From NCBI GenBank assembly GCA_037962975.1, contig CM075673.1, forward strand, positions 122,035,001 through 122,099,000: a stretch of DNA of 64,000 nt, written 5' to 3'. Of this stretch, positions 32,807-46,034 are shown piece after piece; position 1 is the first letter of the stretch, and each line of letters begins with the position of its first letter. A program made the position numbers and the translations under genes. Origin of the DNA: Clitoria ternatea (Eukaryota; Streptophyta; Magnoliopsida; Fabales; Fabaceae). The notes beneath the pieces are model-generated. The model was not told the DNA's origin and searched no databases. It saw nothing but the letters and a program-made list of their open reading frames with translations.

Positions 32807-35702
32807 TGTAACATCCCTAATATTTTAGAAAAATTTTAATTGACGGAAAGTATTAATAATTGCCCAACTAGAATTATTGAGATTTTGGGTATTATTATTA
32901 AAATACAATTGTAAATAATTAAATGTTGTGGAAATAAATAAAATTATTTAGCGATTAATTACAAAAAGATTAAATGAAGGTAATTAGAAGAAGGTAAATT
33001 TAGAAGTTACCGATGGGGTGAAAGGTAAAGACTTAATTAAAATCTTAAAGAAATTATAAAAGAAATAAGAAAATGACCATTTTGCCCCTGAGTTTTAATT
33101 AATGAAAATTCACCTTCTTCTCCCTCACTTCACGCCAGCGTCTTCTTCCTCTTCTTCTTCTCCCTCATTGCTGTATGTTGCATGCCTCAAGGGAAGGCTC
33201 GTTTCGCGTCGAAACTTCGAGGTAACTACGTTTTAGAGACCGTGGCTTCGAGGTGAGTTTAATGACCCCTTTAAATTAAGTTTTCGCATCTCTTTCCTTT
33301 TCTCCGTTAAACCAAAGAGTCGTGCATGGAGGGGTAAGCTTTGGTTTCCTACTCCTCTAGTGTGTAGAAGCTTGAAAAATGGCTTTTAGAGTAATGAGAA
33401 CGGTTTAACATTGATGGGTTTTGCGTTTCGACCTCCGTAGGTGATGAAACAGTCGTCGGAGGATCGAACGGTGAAGTGGGTGTTGATTTCGGACATAGAA
33501 GTTGGATATAGCGTCGAGGGAACGCCAATCGCATCAAGAATGATTCGTCGGAGCTCGGAATCGAGGTAAGGGGGTGTTCGGGTCGTAATTAATTAGAATA
33601 GGTAAATGTAATTAAATTGAGTAAGTGAATTAAATACGGAATTAGTGAGAATATATAAATAATGATAAGTGTATGTGTATGAATGAAAGTTGTGTATGAT
33701 TGTGATGATTATGAGTACAATGTAAATTGAATGGTGAAGAGTTGATGAGTATAGTGGCATTGTGATAACGGGCTTGACAAGTAGGTCGCCCAATTGATGA
33801 GTATGCGTTTTGTGATGGCCACTTACATTATGATATATAAGAAGTATGAATATACATGTGTGATTATGTGGTGTAGGACGACCAACGGTATGTGCAGCCC
33901 CTCGTTTCTGGCTCCCGCGGTGTTTATGCCCAGTTGAGCTACCCAGTGGTCAAGTAGGACCCAGTGGTTGAGGTGGAGAGTCAAGTAGGACTCAGTGGAC
34001 CAAGCAGGGTTCACGGGGTGTCAAGTAGGACCCCCAGCTGAAGGCCGATCCTTTTAGTATCCGGATACTAGGCGTCGATTTAATATGAGAGTCAGTTGTG
34101 TTATTTGATGCATTGTTAGCATTGTATGATGATATGAATGTGTTTCATGATAATTGTTGATTGTGATTGGCAAATTGAGGATAAAGGGATTGGAATCAAA
34201 TTTTGATTGGTAAATGGAGATTTAGGACAAGAGGTAAGATAAATGGTACAAACTAAAATATAGTGAATATGTATTTTGTTATTGAATTGCCATTCTATAT
34301 TAATTATGATACCAAACACTCACCCTTGCTGTTGTTTCTTTAATTTAGTAACCAGTGACAGGGAAGAGGTTGAAGCCCCGGAGATGCGTCAAGCGGAGAA
34401 TTGATGCCAAGGAGCTAAGGGAATTTATGAAATGAACTATGTGTGTAATGTGTGTTGTGAATTATGTATGTTGTGCTTGGATGTTGTGTATGCATGGTGA
34501 GTTAATTTGGATCGTATTGAGTCAATTTAGAATACTGTTATCGTAGTCATGAATGTGATGAATAGCAAATAGAAAACTGAATGTTGTTGATGTATATTGG
34601 CATGGAGCCAATGGTAGTGTATTTGATGCATGAATATAAACAGGTCTTGCTTATTTGGTGAAGAATAGATGTTGGGAGTTGTGAATTATAGCTCCTTAGG
34701 ATGTGTGTTTTAAGATTTTGGATAGTTGTTTTATGTATGAACTAGGAACTAGCATAGTCAAATGATGATTTATGTGGTTTTGATGTAATGGAAGGAATGC
34801 AATAGCTTAAATATGTTAATTGTGGTTTGTGAAGAATGGAATGGATCCATTTTGCCCAAAATGGACTCATTGACCACCCTAAAATGCCTTAAAATGGGAT
34901 AAACGCATTTAGGTGCATAAATCACTCATTCTTAGGAATTTTTGAGTGCGGTCAGCTGTCACACGTCACAATTAATGTGTTTTGGCTTATGTTAAAATTT
35001 GGTGGCATTCCGACATCGTTTACATGATCTTTGGTAGTCAAGAAGTTCATTTTGGGTGCAAAATCTGCATAATTTCTGCATAATGACAGGGTGTAATCGA
35101 TTAGCCTCTAAGGTGTAATCGATTACAAGGCCTCTGTCTGTAGTATAATCGATTAGACATCAGTGGGTAATCGATTACGGGTCACCTAGGATCCTTGTAA
35201 TCGATTATGCCCTGAGGTGCAATCGATTAGAGGACGCACCTGATACATTATATGAGTTCCAGCAGCTTACTAATCGATTATGGGTAGTATAGTAATCGAT
35301 TACGTGTCCAACAGAAACCTTGTAATCGATTAGCCAAGGTTCTGTAATCGATTGTGAACCCAACAGAACCATGGTAATCGATTAGGTCACTGATATAATC
35401 GATTAAGTACTGCCCCTGATCCAATGAACCATTCCAGGAAGCTGGTAATCGATTACTCTTTGCTTGGTAATCGATTAGGACATTGTAATTAACTATTTTC
35501 AGTCCTTTCAAGCCTTGATTAAGCAAAGGGATATCCAAATACGTTATTTGAGTAAAAGAGGTAATGTTCTTTGAGCATGTTAGTGAAAAATGAATGCTAT
35601 TTTGATTTAGGACTTAATTAATTATTGTTAAATGTGAAAAATTTATTATGAATATTAAACTAAACAAATATAAATAAAAGAAAAATGCCGAAGGACGTTA
35701 CA
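32807..35702 (+). mobile_element. 3' LTR of A
   Basis: 2,896 bp, co-linear with the two pieces of the 5' LTR, with about 1% differences, most of them transitions. It lacks the D insertion and so confirms the empty site AATGAAGGTAATTAG. Confidence 0.97.
35094..35477. repeat. Phased TAATCGATTA palindrome array, 3' LTR of A
   Basis: The same fourteen sites as at 28439-28822, shifted by 6,655 bp. All fourteen central CG dinucleotides are kept here too. One LTR difference (TATGGG/TACGGG) lies immediately outside the fourth site. Confidence 0.95.
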
Positions 35703-35707
35703 TAATC

Positions 35708-37883
35708 AGCCTTTGATGTCTTCATGAAAGTTGTAGATATTTGTGTTATGGATCTGTAGAAAGTCGTTTTAAGTCAAAATGATTTTTTTAGCTCGAGTTA
35801 TGCCTAAAATACTGAAGAATGTCCAAGCTGTAAATCTGTTAACTTGAGATACGTATTTTATTTTTTAAAACTGGGAACTTTGTGGTGAGAATTAGTGATT
35901 GGTGTCTTCATCAAAGTTGTAGATCTTCTTGTTATGGGAATTTTGAGACCTGAACCGACTGAATTGGATATGTATAGCATACGTTATGATCAAAATACTA
36001 CAGCATGTCTGATTGAAATACTTATCTTGTGTTTTGTGCATATATGAATATTCTGGGAATTATACATACGTTTTTAGACTTTGATGTCTTCATGAAAGTT
36101 GTATATATTTATGTTATGGATCTATAGAAAGTGGTTTCAAGTTAAAAGGATGTTTGTAGCTCTAGTTATGCCTAAAATACTGAAGTATGCTCAAACTAAA
36201 AATCTGTTAACAATGAAATGATATGTATAGCATGAGTTATAGCCAAAATACTACAACATGTCCGATTGAAATACTTGTCTTATGTTTTGTGCATATATTA
36301 ATATTCTGGGAATTATACATACATTTGTAGACTATTATGTCTTCATAAAAGTTGTAGATATTTATGTTATGGATCTATAGAAAGTGGTTTCAAGTTAAAA
36401 GGATGTCTTTAGCTCTCGTTATACCTAAAATACTAAAGTATGCTCAAACTGAAAATCTGTTAACTATGAAATCCGAATCTTATTTTTAAAACTGGGAATT
36501 TTGTGGTAAGAATTAGTGGTTGGTGCCTTCATGAAGGTTGTATATATTTGTGTTAAGAATAATTTAGAACTGGTTTCATGCCAAAATTGTTTTTGTAGCT
36601 CCAGAAACGTTGAAAATACTAACCTGTGTACGTTTTAAAAATCCTCTTTGAGGCAGTTTTGTATTCAGTGAATAAGTGATGTTTCTGTTTAGAATTTGAA
36701 TTTATGGTCTTCATGAAAGTTGTAGATATTTATGTTATTGAGCTATAGAAAGTAGAATCACATGAAAAGGATTTGATTTGCTTATATTATGACTGTTTTA
36801 CTAACGTATGTTGCTGTTGGAAATGCTGAAATTTGCTTATAATGGTTATTATGGATAAAAATGATATTTTCCCTATGGGTAACAAATTATTATTGAATTT
36901 TTGAGTGATTATGAAGTATTATGAATGTTTATGAATGTCTAATGAGCATTATTCAGTTTGTGTATTTTGGTGGTGAATAATTATGAATGACTAAATTAAT
37001 ATATATACATGAATGCCTTACGGTTATTGATATATGTGGTTGAAACAGTAAATCCATGATTCTGAAAATTATTATATATGATGTGTCCTTTGAGGACTTA
37101 TGGTTTTCCAAGTGGTTTTGGAAATTGATATATCATGGTATGTTAAATGATAAAGAGAATTAAAGGCATTCATACATCATAAGCATTTGGACGCACCATG
37201 GAATTTAGGGGTTCCATGATTGCCTACCCTGGTGGAGGGTTACTCTATGATGAGTTTAAGCCCTATTTTCACAAGAACCATGGAAGTGTAGGGATCCATG
37301 GTTGTGTAAATTCCTACTGGTATACTTATTTCTGCAGGAGCCATGAAAGTGTAGGGATTCATGGTTATGCTAATTCCTACTGGAGTCTCTATGAGACTTT
37401 TTACTGCAGTATTCCCACCAAACCAAATGGATCCAGCATGACATCATTGGACTAAATTAAAGACTTATTAAATATAAATGAACTTGTTTGGCATATTCAT
37501 CATATCATTATGGTTTGTTGATTGTGTTTGTGCAATTTTATTTATTTTATATTTATTCTATATTCTGTCTCACTCTTACATTAATTTTTACAGTGAATGC
37601 CACGCAGAATGAAGAGTGATGCCATGATTGATGCCTATATGAACTATTACTTGGACTTTGATTTTATGGGTTGTAATAAGTATAACGTATCATGTACCGT
37701 ATTTTTTCTAAATCGTTTCCGCTACTTAAATGTTTTATCGAATTTAATTATTCACGACTAGTATGTATTATAATATTCCGCAATTACCAACTACTACGTG
37801 AACTCTGAATTTAATTTATGAATTTTAAAATGATCTTTTAAAAATGTGAAAAATTTATTCGGAAAATTACTAAGGACGTCACA
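35708..37883 (+). mobile_element. 5' LTR of B, remaining part
   Basis: It resumes after the TAATC duplication and matches 43863-46034. The first kilobase consists of diverged tandem copies, about 180-250 bp long, each with CTTCATGAAAGTTGTAGATA and a following TATAGAAAGT-type segment (near 35714, 35903, 36082, 36337, 36525 and 36707). It ends GGACGTCACA before the primer site. Confidence 0.95.
37195..37455 (+). other. GC-richer block with an 85-codon open frame in LTR B
   Basis: This island in the AT-rich LTR has direct repeats around GCCATGAAAGTGTAGGGATTC and a short frame that is open in both LTRs (also 45349-45606), with only two base differences. Its position matches the GC-rich GTCAAGTAGGAC block of LTR A. 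I read it as a conserved LTR module, not a protein gene, because related LTRs do not keep the frame. Confidence 0.5.
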
Positions 37884-37887
37884 TTGG

Positions 37888-37899
37888 TGGTATCAGAGC
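37888..37899 (+). other. Primer binding site of B (initiator Met tRNA type)
   Basis: TGGTATCAGAGC, four bases after the LTR end, is the usual chromovirus primer site. Confidence 0.9.
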
Positions 37900-38197
37900 A
37901 TTTTCAAAAATTCAGGACCAATTGCTATGACATGTATTGATTCTTGATATACTATGTGAATTGTTTGATTATTTGTTTGAAAATATGATAAGTATGTGCT
38001 ATATGACTTGTGCCTAACTGATAAAATGATTTGTTTGATTACTGCTTGATAATATGATAAATGTGTTATACAATTTATTGCTTAACTGATAAACTGTAGA
38101 ATACTTATAGTTATTTTATAATACAATATATTTTCCCTTAGAATTAGTATAAACCAAACTACGAATATAGGATGGCAACAACAACAACAACAACGAT

Positions 38198-40258
38198 ATG
38201 GCAGCTGCTTTCAACCGTTTGGCTGAAGCCATTGAAAGACAAAATCAACCGAGAAGTGCTGGTGGACTTCACGGGCTAGATCATTTCCTAAAAAGGAAGC
38301 CATCACAATTCAAAGGAGGCTACAATCCAGAGGTAGCGTACCTATGGGTTAAGGAAATGGAGCACATTTTCCGAGCCTTGCCCTGCACAGAATTTGAAAA
38401 GGTGGAGTGTGCCACTTACATGATGGTTGAGGAAGCAGAAAACTGGTGGATACATGCCAGAACTCGTATGATTGAAACTGATAGACCTTTGAACTGGGTC
38501 AACTTCAAAGACTGTTTCCTAGAGAAATATTTTCTAGCAAGTGTGAAAAGCCGTAAAGAGCTGGAATTTATGGAGCTGAAACAAGGCTCAATGTCTGTTG
38601 GAGAATATGCTGCAAAGTTTGAAGAACTATCTCTCTTTTACCCTCCTTTTCAACAGGCTGGTGCCGAAGAATCAAAATGTGTTAAATTTGAGAACGGGCT
38701 GAATCTGGAAATCAAAGAGGCGATAGGGTACCAAGAAATTCGGACTTTTCCTATTCTGATCAACAAATGCCGAATTTTTGAAGAAAATCACCAAGCCAGA
38801 TTAGCACAAGAAAAGGCCAATAGACAACTGAGACCTCAACCCATTACTTTCAAAAGGAGAGGATCGTTCTATCTAAGTCATTTCAAGGGAGGATCATCAT
38901 CATCATCTTCTGAAAGACGTAACAATATGAGATGTCTAAAGTGCGGAGGTAACCATCACATACGTGATTGTAACAGACGTCTTGAAGATGTCACTTGCTA
39001 TCGTTGTAATCAGAAAGGTCACATCAGTCCAAATTGCCCCCAGAACCGCCAAAACAACAACAACAACACTATGAATCATCAAAGAGGTTCCGATTATCAG
39101 GGAGGTCGTGGAGGAAACACGCGTGCTGATCAACCTCCAAGACAAAATAGAGGGTCAACAGACCAAAGATTGCAATCGGCAACAGGAAGAGTCTTTGCCA
39201 TCAGTGGTTCAAAGGCAGACCAAGCAGACGATCTTGTGCAAAGTAAGTGTGAGATCAATGGTACTATTTTATCTATGTTGTTTGATTCTGGTGCTACTCA
39301 TTCTTTTATTTCTGAGGAGTGTGTCAGACGTCTTCAATTACTTGTGAAGTCTATGATATATGATCTGACTGTTTCCACTCCCACCGGTACACAACTTAGG
39401 ACTACTAAGGTGTGTAGCGATTGTTTTATGCTCATAGAAGGTAGAAACTTTCTTGTAGATCTTGTTTGTTTACCTTTGAAGGATCTGGAAGTAATTCTAG
39501 GGATGAACTGGTTATCAGCGAATCGAGTCTTGGTGGATTGTCATAACAAGACCGTGATATTTCCATCAGAAGAAAATCTTATTTCTGACAATCTCAAGAT
39601 CTTTGCCTTACAAGGTGAAATTCAATTATTTGCCTTGTTTACTCTTTCCAAAGGAGATGATGAATCTAAAGTAATCGAGATGCCAGTTGTTTCTGAATTC
39701 CCTGAAGTATTTCCCGAGGATGTCTCAAGTTTACCTCCAGAACGTGAGATAGAATTCTCAATTGATTTAATTCCAGGAGCAGAACCAGTATCTAAGGCCC
39801 CATATCATATGTCACCTATTGAACTGGCAGAACTGAAGAAGCAAATTGAGGAGTTGTTGGAGAAACATTTCATCAGGCCTAGTGTGTCACCATGGGGAGC
39901 GCCAGTATTACTTGTCAAGAAGAAAGATGGAAGCATGAGATTATGTGTAGATTATCGTCAGTTGAACAAATTGACGGTGAAGAATAGATATCCTTTGCCC
40001 AGAATTCATGATTTGATAGATCAATTGAGAGGTGCTGCAATATTTTCTAAAATTGATCTAAAATTAGGTTATCATCAGATTCGTGTCAAGTCTGAGGATA
40101 TTCCAAAGACGGCATTTAGAACACGCTATGGTCATTACGAGTATCTTGTGATGCCCTTCGGAGTAACCAATGCCCCAGCTGTATTCATGGATTACATGAA
40201 TCGAGTGTTTCATTCATACTTGATCAGTTTGTTATTATCTTCATTGATGATATTTTGA
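38198..40258 (+). pseudogene. Gag-protease-RT of element B
   Basis: 686 codons without a stop. Gag runs from MAAAFNRLAEAIERQ through the capsid (EAENWWIHART, LEFMELKQGSMSVGEYAAKF) to two CCHC zinc knuckles, CLKCGGNHHIRDC (about 38935) and CYRCNQKGHISPNC (about 38995). The protease active site is LFDSGATHSF (about 39275), with VILGMNWLSANR further on. RT starts at about 39790 and includes VDYRQLNKLTVKNRYPLP and FSKIDLKLGYHQI. A one-base deletion near 40221, just before the catalytic motif, shifts the frame and ends the ORF. An upstream ATG at 38172 lies out of frame across a CAACAACAA run, so the original start may have been there. Confidence 0.92.
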
Positions 40259-41190
40259 TTTATTCCAAGACATGGGAGGAGCATGAAAAACATCTTTGAG
40301 TGGTATTGCAGATCCTAAAAGAGAAGCAGTTGTATGTTAAGTTGTCTAAATGTGAATTCTGGTTGGAAGAGGTAAAGTTCCTAGGCCATGTAATCTCAAG
40401 CAAAAGATTGTCTGTGGATCCTTCTAAAATAGAAGCTGTAATAAACTGGGAGAGACCTACTTCAGTCACTGAGATACGAAGCTTCCTAGGATTAACCGGA
40501 TATTATCGGAGATTCATTAAGGGGTTTTCTCGAATTGCCCTACCAATGACTCGTCTGACCCGGAAGAATCAACCCTTTTCTTGGACGCCAGAATGTGAAG
40601 AAAGTTTCCAAGAACTAAAATTGAAGCTTACATCTGCTCCAGTTTTAACTTTGCCTAATCCACAAGAAGACTTTGTGGTTTATTGCGATGCTTCTAAGAT
40701 GGGCTTAGGTTGTGTTTTGATGCAACAACGGAAGGTGGTTGCCTATGCTTCTAGACAGTTAAGACCACATGAGATGAACTACCCGACGCATGATCTAGAA
40801 TTAGCAGCGGTGGTATTTGCTTTAAAAATCTGGAGACACCATTTGTATGGAGTCAAGTTTGAAGTGTTCAGTGACCACAAGAGCTTAAAGTATTTGTTCG
40901 ATCAGAAGGAATTGAACATGAGACAGCGTAGGTGGATAGAGTTTCTTAAAGATTATGATTTTGATTTGAAGTACCATCCAGGAAAAGCAAATGTGGTAGC
41001 AGATGCACTTAGTAGGAAATCCATTTATATGGTAAAAGAGATGGAGATGATAGAACAGTTCAGAGATATGAACTTGGGTGTGGAGTTGAAATCTTCAAAA
41101 AGTATGACTTTGGGAACTTTGAAAATAACCAATGATTTTCTAAAGCTGATAGGTGAATGCAGACAGAGGACTTGCAACTACAGAAGTTGA
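40259..41190 (+). pseudogene. RT end and RNase H of element B
   Basis: After the frameshift the catalytic FIDDILIYSK-type motif can be read across 40240-40270. A TGA at 40298-40300 stands for a conserved Arg codon (C to T). Then QILKEKQLYVKLSKCEFW, the RT thumb FLGLTGYYRRFIKGFSR, and RNase H follow, with VYCDASKMGLGCVL, HDLELAAVVFALK, VFSDHKSLKYLF and VVADALSRKS, which keep the catalytic acids. The frame is lost again near 41150. Confidence 0.92.
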
Positions 41191-42092
41191 GAGAGTTGCA
41201 GGTGAATGGAAAGGATATGGGATTACAAGAAGGATCATATGGAATTTGAAGAATCAGAAGCAGAATTTGTGTACCAAATGATGTTGATCTGAGAAGGACA
41301 ATCCTAGAAGAAGCGCATAAAAGTATGTTGAGCATTCATCCTGGATCAACTAAGATGTATCAAGATCTGAAGAAAAGCTTTTGGTGGCCAAGGATGAAGA
41401 AAGAAATAGCTGAATATGTGTCTTCATGTCTGGTGTGTCAAAAAGCCAAAGTGGAACATCAGAAGCCATCTGGTGAACTACAACCATTGGAGATTCCTGT
41501 CTGGAAATGGGATGACATTTCAATGGACTTTGTGTCAGGATTACCAAGAACACGTTCAGGAAATGATGCAATCTGGGTTATTGTAGACAGATTGACTAAG
41601 TCTGCTCACTTTCTTTCGATGAATATGAAGAATTCTCTACAAAAGTTGGCACAATTATATGTGAAAGAGATCGTGAGACTTCATGGTGTACCATCCAGTA
41701 TTGTGTCAGATAGAGATCCGAGGTTCACTTCCCGATTCTGGGGAAGCTTGCATCAGGAGTTGGGTTCAAGACTCCAATTAAGTTCAGCTTATCATCCTCA
41801 AACAGATGGACAGTCAGAGCGTACCATACAAAGTTTGGAAGACTTACTGCGATCTTGTGTACTTGAGCATGGTGGTAGTTGGGAGCAATTTCTTCCACTA
41901 ATTGAATTCACGTATAACAACAGTTACCATAGCAGTATTGGTATGGCTCCATTTGAAGCATTGTATGGTAGAAAGTGTCGAACGCCCCTTTGTTGGTTAG
42001 AAACTGGTGAAAGTTTGGCGTTAGGACCTAAAATTGTGCAGCAGACTACTGAACAAATAGAAGTAATCAGAGAGAAGATGAAGGCATCCTAA
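41191..42092 (+). pseudogene. Integrase of element B
   Basis: 41191-41325 is frame-shifted linker. The integrase zinc domain follows (HKSMLSIHPG, then CLVCQKAK). The core has SMDFVSGLP and WVIVDRLTKSAHF, VSDRDPRFTSRFW, and QTDGQSERTIQ: the D, D, E triad is intact. A TAA at 42090-42092 stands for a conserved Gln codon. Confidence 0.92.
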
Positions 42093-42563
42093 GATAGACA
42101 GAAGCACTATTATGATAAAAGGAGGAAACCATTTGAATTCCAAGTTGGTGATCATGTATTTTTGAAGGTTTCACCTCATAAGGGGATTGGCCGAGCATTG
42201 AAGAGTAAAAAGTTGAGTCCAAGGTTTATTGGACCATATGAAATTCTAAAGAGGATTGGTACAGTGGCGTATCAGATTGCACTTCCTCCTCATCTTGCAA
42301 ATTTGCATAATGTGTTTCATATATCACAATTGAGGAAGTATGTACAAGACCCCACTCATGTGATTGCTAATGATGATGTTGAAGTTAGAGAAAATCTGAC
42401 CATCCCTACAGAACCCACACAGATCATAGAAAGGTCGATTAAACACCTGAGAAACAAGAACGTACCATTAGTGAAGGTTGCATGGAAACAAGGGAATAAT
42501 GTAACTCTGACTTGGGAGCGTGAGGATGCTATGAAGACACAATACCCAGAATTGTTTCACTGA
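42093..42563 (+). pseudogene. Integrase C-terminus with chromodomain-like tail of B
   Basis: In phase with the core apart from the TAA. It contains PFEFQVGDHVFLKVSP, LSPRFIGPYEILKRIG and FHISQLRKYV. The C-terminal segment LRNKNVPLVKVAWKQGN with LTWEREDAMKTQYPELF is the chromodomain-type tail that marks Tekay-type chromoviruses and is thought to direct insertion to heterochromatin. Confidence 0.88.
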
Positions 42564-42604
42564 GGAGTGCGTTATGTTAAATTTCGAGGACAAAATTTTT
42601 ATTA

Positions 42605-42616
42605 GGGTGGGAGAAT
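42605..42616 (+). other. Polypurine tract of B
   Basis: GGGTGGGAGAAT lies directly before the 3' LTR start at 42617. Confidence 0.85.
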
Positions 42617-45600
42617 TGTAACATCCTAAAAATTTTATTCTCATGTATAATCATTTTGATTTAGACCATCAATGATATTATCCATTTTATCTCAACTTTC
42701 TACATAAATTTTTGGTTAGGACAACATCTTCTATTTAACCTTTTACCATGGTAAATAATTTTAACTTTATACCTTCGGTAAAAGTTAATCAAATAATTTA
42801 TTACCTATTTCCTTAGTTATTAATTTCCTTGGCTTTTCCAATTACTCTCATCAAATTACCACATACTCCACTCAAAATTCATCATCTTGTACACATTTTA
42901 ACTGTTAGTTAGAGTCCTAATTTGGAAATGTCATCAACTAAAAGGTTGTTCCTCTTTTTCTTGTCTTTCCAAAAAGACCAAATTTGTTACAATCCATTAA
43001 GATATGAGAGAGATATGCCCAAAATACCGAAACAGTGTCAGAATTGATATTTTACTTCAATCATATCATCTTGTACATATTTTAATACCTTGTTAGAGTC
43101 CGAATTTGAAAAAGTGGTAAACTACAAAGTTGATCCTCGTTGTCTTATCTTTCCAACAAGACCAAATTTGTTAAAATCCATTAAGATATGAGAGAGATAT
43201 GTTTAACATACCGAAACTGTGTCAAAGTTGATATTTACTTCAATCATACAAGCTACATTATGTAGGCTGCGGAAATGGTCAACAATCCAGCTCATTTTTC
43301 TCACCTAAAACCTCCATTATCACCATAATTAATGCACCTAACATCCCACTACAATCCCATTATGAAAATCTTGTCCCCCACTTGTCATTTGCATCATTAA
43401 ATCAACACTACATCTTGTTCCCAAGTCTGAATTGTTAGAACAAGCTAAAGTTAGTGAAGTCTCTCTCTTATTTTCTTTCACTTTCTCCGTCAAGTTCACT
43501 CTTGATCTGAAGCTAGGACAATAATACAACACTTTCAACTACTTTAGGAACCTCCATTAAGGTAAGAGGGGACAGGGTTGTGAATAACTATGAAATGGGT
43601 AGAATTGTATGCTGTCCTAGGATTCCAGTTTTATTTTTGTATATTGTTACTCGGTTTTGAGATTGAAAACGTGTGATTTTGATTCTGACTTCTTCATTAA
43701 AGTTGTAGATCTTTTTGTTATCTGAATTTTGAGACCTGAATCAATTAATTTTAATATGTATAGCAAAAGTTATAGCCAAAATACTACAGCATGTCCAAGT
43801 GGAATATTTATCCTATGTTTTGTATATATATTAAAATTCTGGGACTTATACATGCATAATCAGCCTTTGATGTCTTCATGAAAGTTGTAGATATTTGTGT
43901 TATGGATCTGTAGAAAGTGGTTTCAAGTCAAAATCATTTTTGTAGCTCGAGTGATGCCTAAAATACTGAAGTATGTCCAAGCTGTAAATCTGTTAACTTG
44001 AGATACGTATATTATTTTTTAAAACTGGGAACTTTGTGGTGAGAATTAGTGATTGGTGTCTTCATCAAAGTTGTAGATCTTCTTGTTATGGGAATTTTGA
44101 GACCTGAACCGACTGAATTGGATATGTATAGCATACGTTATGATCAAAATACTACAGCATGTCTGATTGAAATACTTATCTTGTGTTTTGTGCATATATG
44201 AATATTCTGGGAATTATACATACGTTTTTAGACTTTGATGTCTTCATGAAAGTTGTATATATTTATGTTATGGATCTATAGAAAGTGGTTTCAAGTTAAA
44301 AGGATGTTTGTAGCTCTAGTTATGCCTAAAATACTGAAGTATGCTCAAACTAAAAATCTGTTAACAATGAAATGATATGTATAGCATGAGTTATAGCCAA
44401 AATACTACAACATGTCCGATTGAAATACTTGTCTTATGTTTTGTGCATATATTAATATTCTGGGAATTATACATACATTTTTAGACTATGATGTCTTCAT
44501 GAAAGTTGTAGATATTTATGTTATGGATCTATAGAAAGTGGTTTCAAGTTAAAAGGATGTCTTTATCTCTCGTTATACCTAAAATACTAAAGTATGCTCA
44601 AACTGAAAATCTGTTAACTATGAAATCCGAATCTTATTTTTAAAACTTGGAATTTTGTGGTGAGAATTAGTGGTTGGTGCCTTCATGAAAGTTGTATATA
44701 TTTGTGTTAAGAATAATTTAGAACTGGTTTCATACCAAAATTGTTTTTGTAGCTCCAGAAACGTTGAAAATACTAACCTGTGTACGTTTTAAAAATCCTC
44801 TGAGGCAGTTTTGTATTCGGTGAATAAGTGATGTTTCTGTTTAGAATTTGAATTTATGGTCTTCATGAAAGTTGTAGATATTTATGTTATTGAGTTATAG
44901 AAAGTGGAATCACATGAAAAGGATTTGATTTGCTCATGTTATGACTGTTTTACTAACGTATGTTGCTATTGGAAATGCTGAAATTTGCTTATAATGGTTA
45001 TTATGGATAAAAATGATATTTCCCTATGGGTAACAAATTATTATTGAATTGTTGAGTGATTATGAAGTATTATGAATGTTTATGAATGTCTAATGAGCAT
45101 TATTCAATTTGTGTATTTTGGTGGTGAATAATTATGAATGACTAAATTAATATATATACATGAATGCCTTACGGTTATTGATATATGTGGTTGAAACAGT
45201 AAATTCATGATTCTGAAAATTATTATATATGATGTGTCCTTTGAGGACTTGTGGTTTTCCAAGTGGTTTTGGAAATTGATATATCATGGTATGTTAAATG
45301 ATAAAGAGAATTAAAGACATTCATGCATCATAAGCATTTGGACGCACCATGGAATTTAGGGGTTCCATGATTGCCTACCCTGGTGGGGGGTTACTCTATG
45401 ATGCGTTTAAGCCCTATTTTCACAAGAACCATGGAAGTGTAGGGATCCATGGTTGTGTAAATTCCTACTGGTATACTTATTTCTGCAGGAGCCATGAAAG
45501 TGTAGGGATTCATGGTTATGCTAATTCCTACTGGAGTCTCTATGAGACTTTTTACTGCAGTATTCCCACCAAACCAAATGGATCCAGCATGACATCATTG

Positions 45601-46034
45601 GACTAAATTAAAGACTTATTAAATATAAATGAACTTGTTTGGCATATTCATCATATCATTATGGTTTGTTGATTGTGTTTGTGCAATTTTATTTATTTTA
45701 TATTTATTCTATATTCTGTCTCACTCTTACATTAATTTTTACAGTGAATGCCACGCAGAATGAAGAGTGATGCCATGATTGATGCCTATATGAACTATTA
45801 CTTGGACTTTGATTTTATGGGTTGTAATAAGTATAACGTATCATGTACCGTATTTTTTCTAAATCGTTTCCGCTACTTAAATGTTTTATCGAATTTAATT
45901 ATTCACGACTAGTATGTATTATAATATTCCGCAATTACCAACTACTACGTGAACTCTAAATTTAATTTATGAATTTTAAAATGATCTTTTAAAAATGCAA
46001 AAAATTTATTCAGAAAATTACTAAGGATGTCACA
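42617..46034 (+). mobile_element. 3' LTR of B
   Basis: 3,418 bp, co-linear with 13180-14422 plus 35708-37883. It reads through the A insertion point without interruption (CATAATCAGCCTTTG at about 43856), which proves the empty site. It is followed by the TTATG duplication. Confidence 0.97.

Larger units (their letters stand above)
14423..35702 (+). mobile_element. Tekay-type element A (whole, carries nested D)
   Basis: LTR element inserted in the 5' LTR of B with duplication TAATC (14418-14422 and 35703-35707). The LTRs are 2,898 bp (14423-14596 plus 26324-29047) and 2,896 bp (32807-35702), about 1% different. The internal region is only 3.76 kb and lacks recognisable gag, protease and most of RT, so A could not have moved with its own proteins. 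Because its LTRs are so similar, it was probably mobilised in trans or lost its genes recently. Confidence 0.95.
13180..46034 (+). mobile_element. Tekay-type chromovirus B (whole element, carries nested A and D)
   Basis: LTR retrotransposon with a 5' LTR of 3,419 bp (13180-14422 plus 35708-37883 once element A is removed), an initiator-Met-type primer site, gag-protease-RT-RNase H-integrase-chromodomain, a polypurine tract, and a 3' LTR of 3,418 bp (42617-46034). The flanking duplication is TTATG at 13175-13179 and 46035-46039. The LTRs differ by roughly 1.5-2% by eye. It is inserted in the integrase gene of C. Confidence 0.95.
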
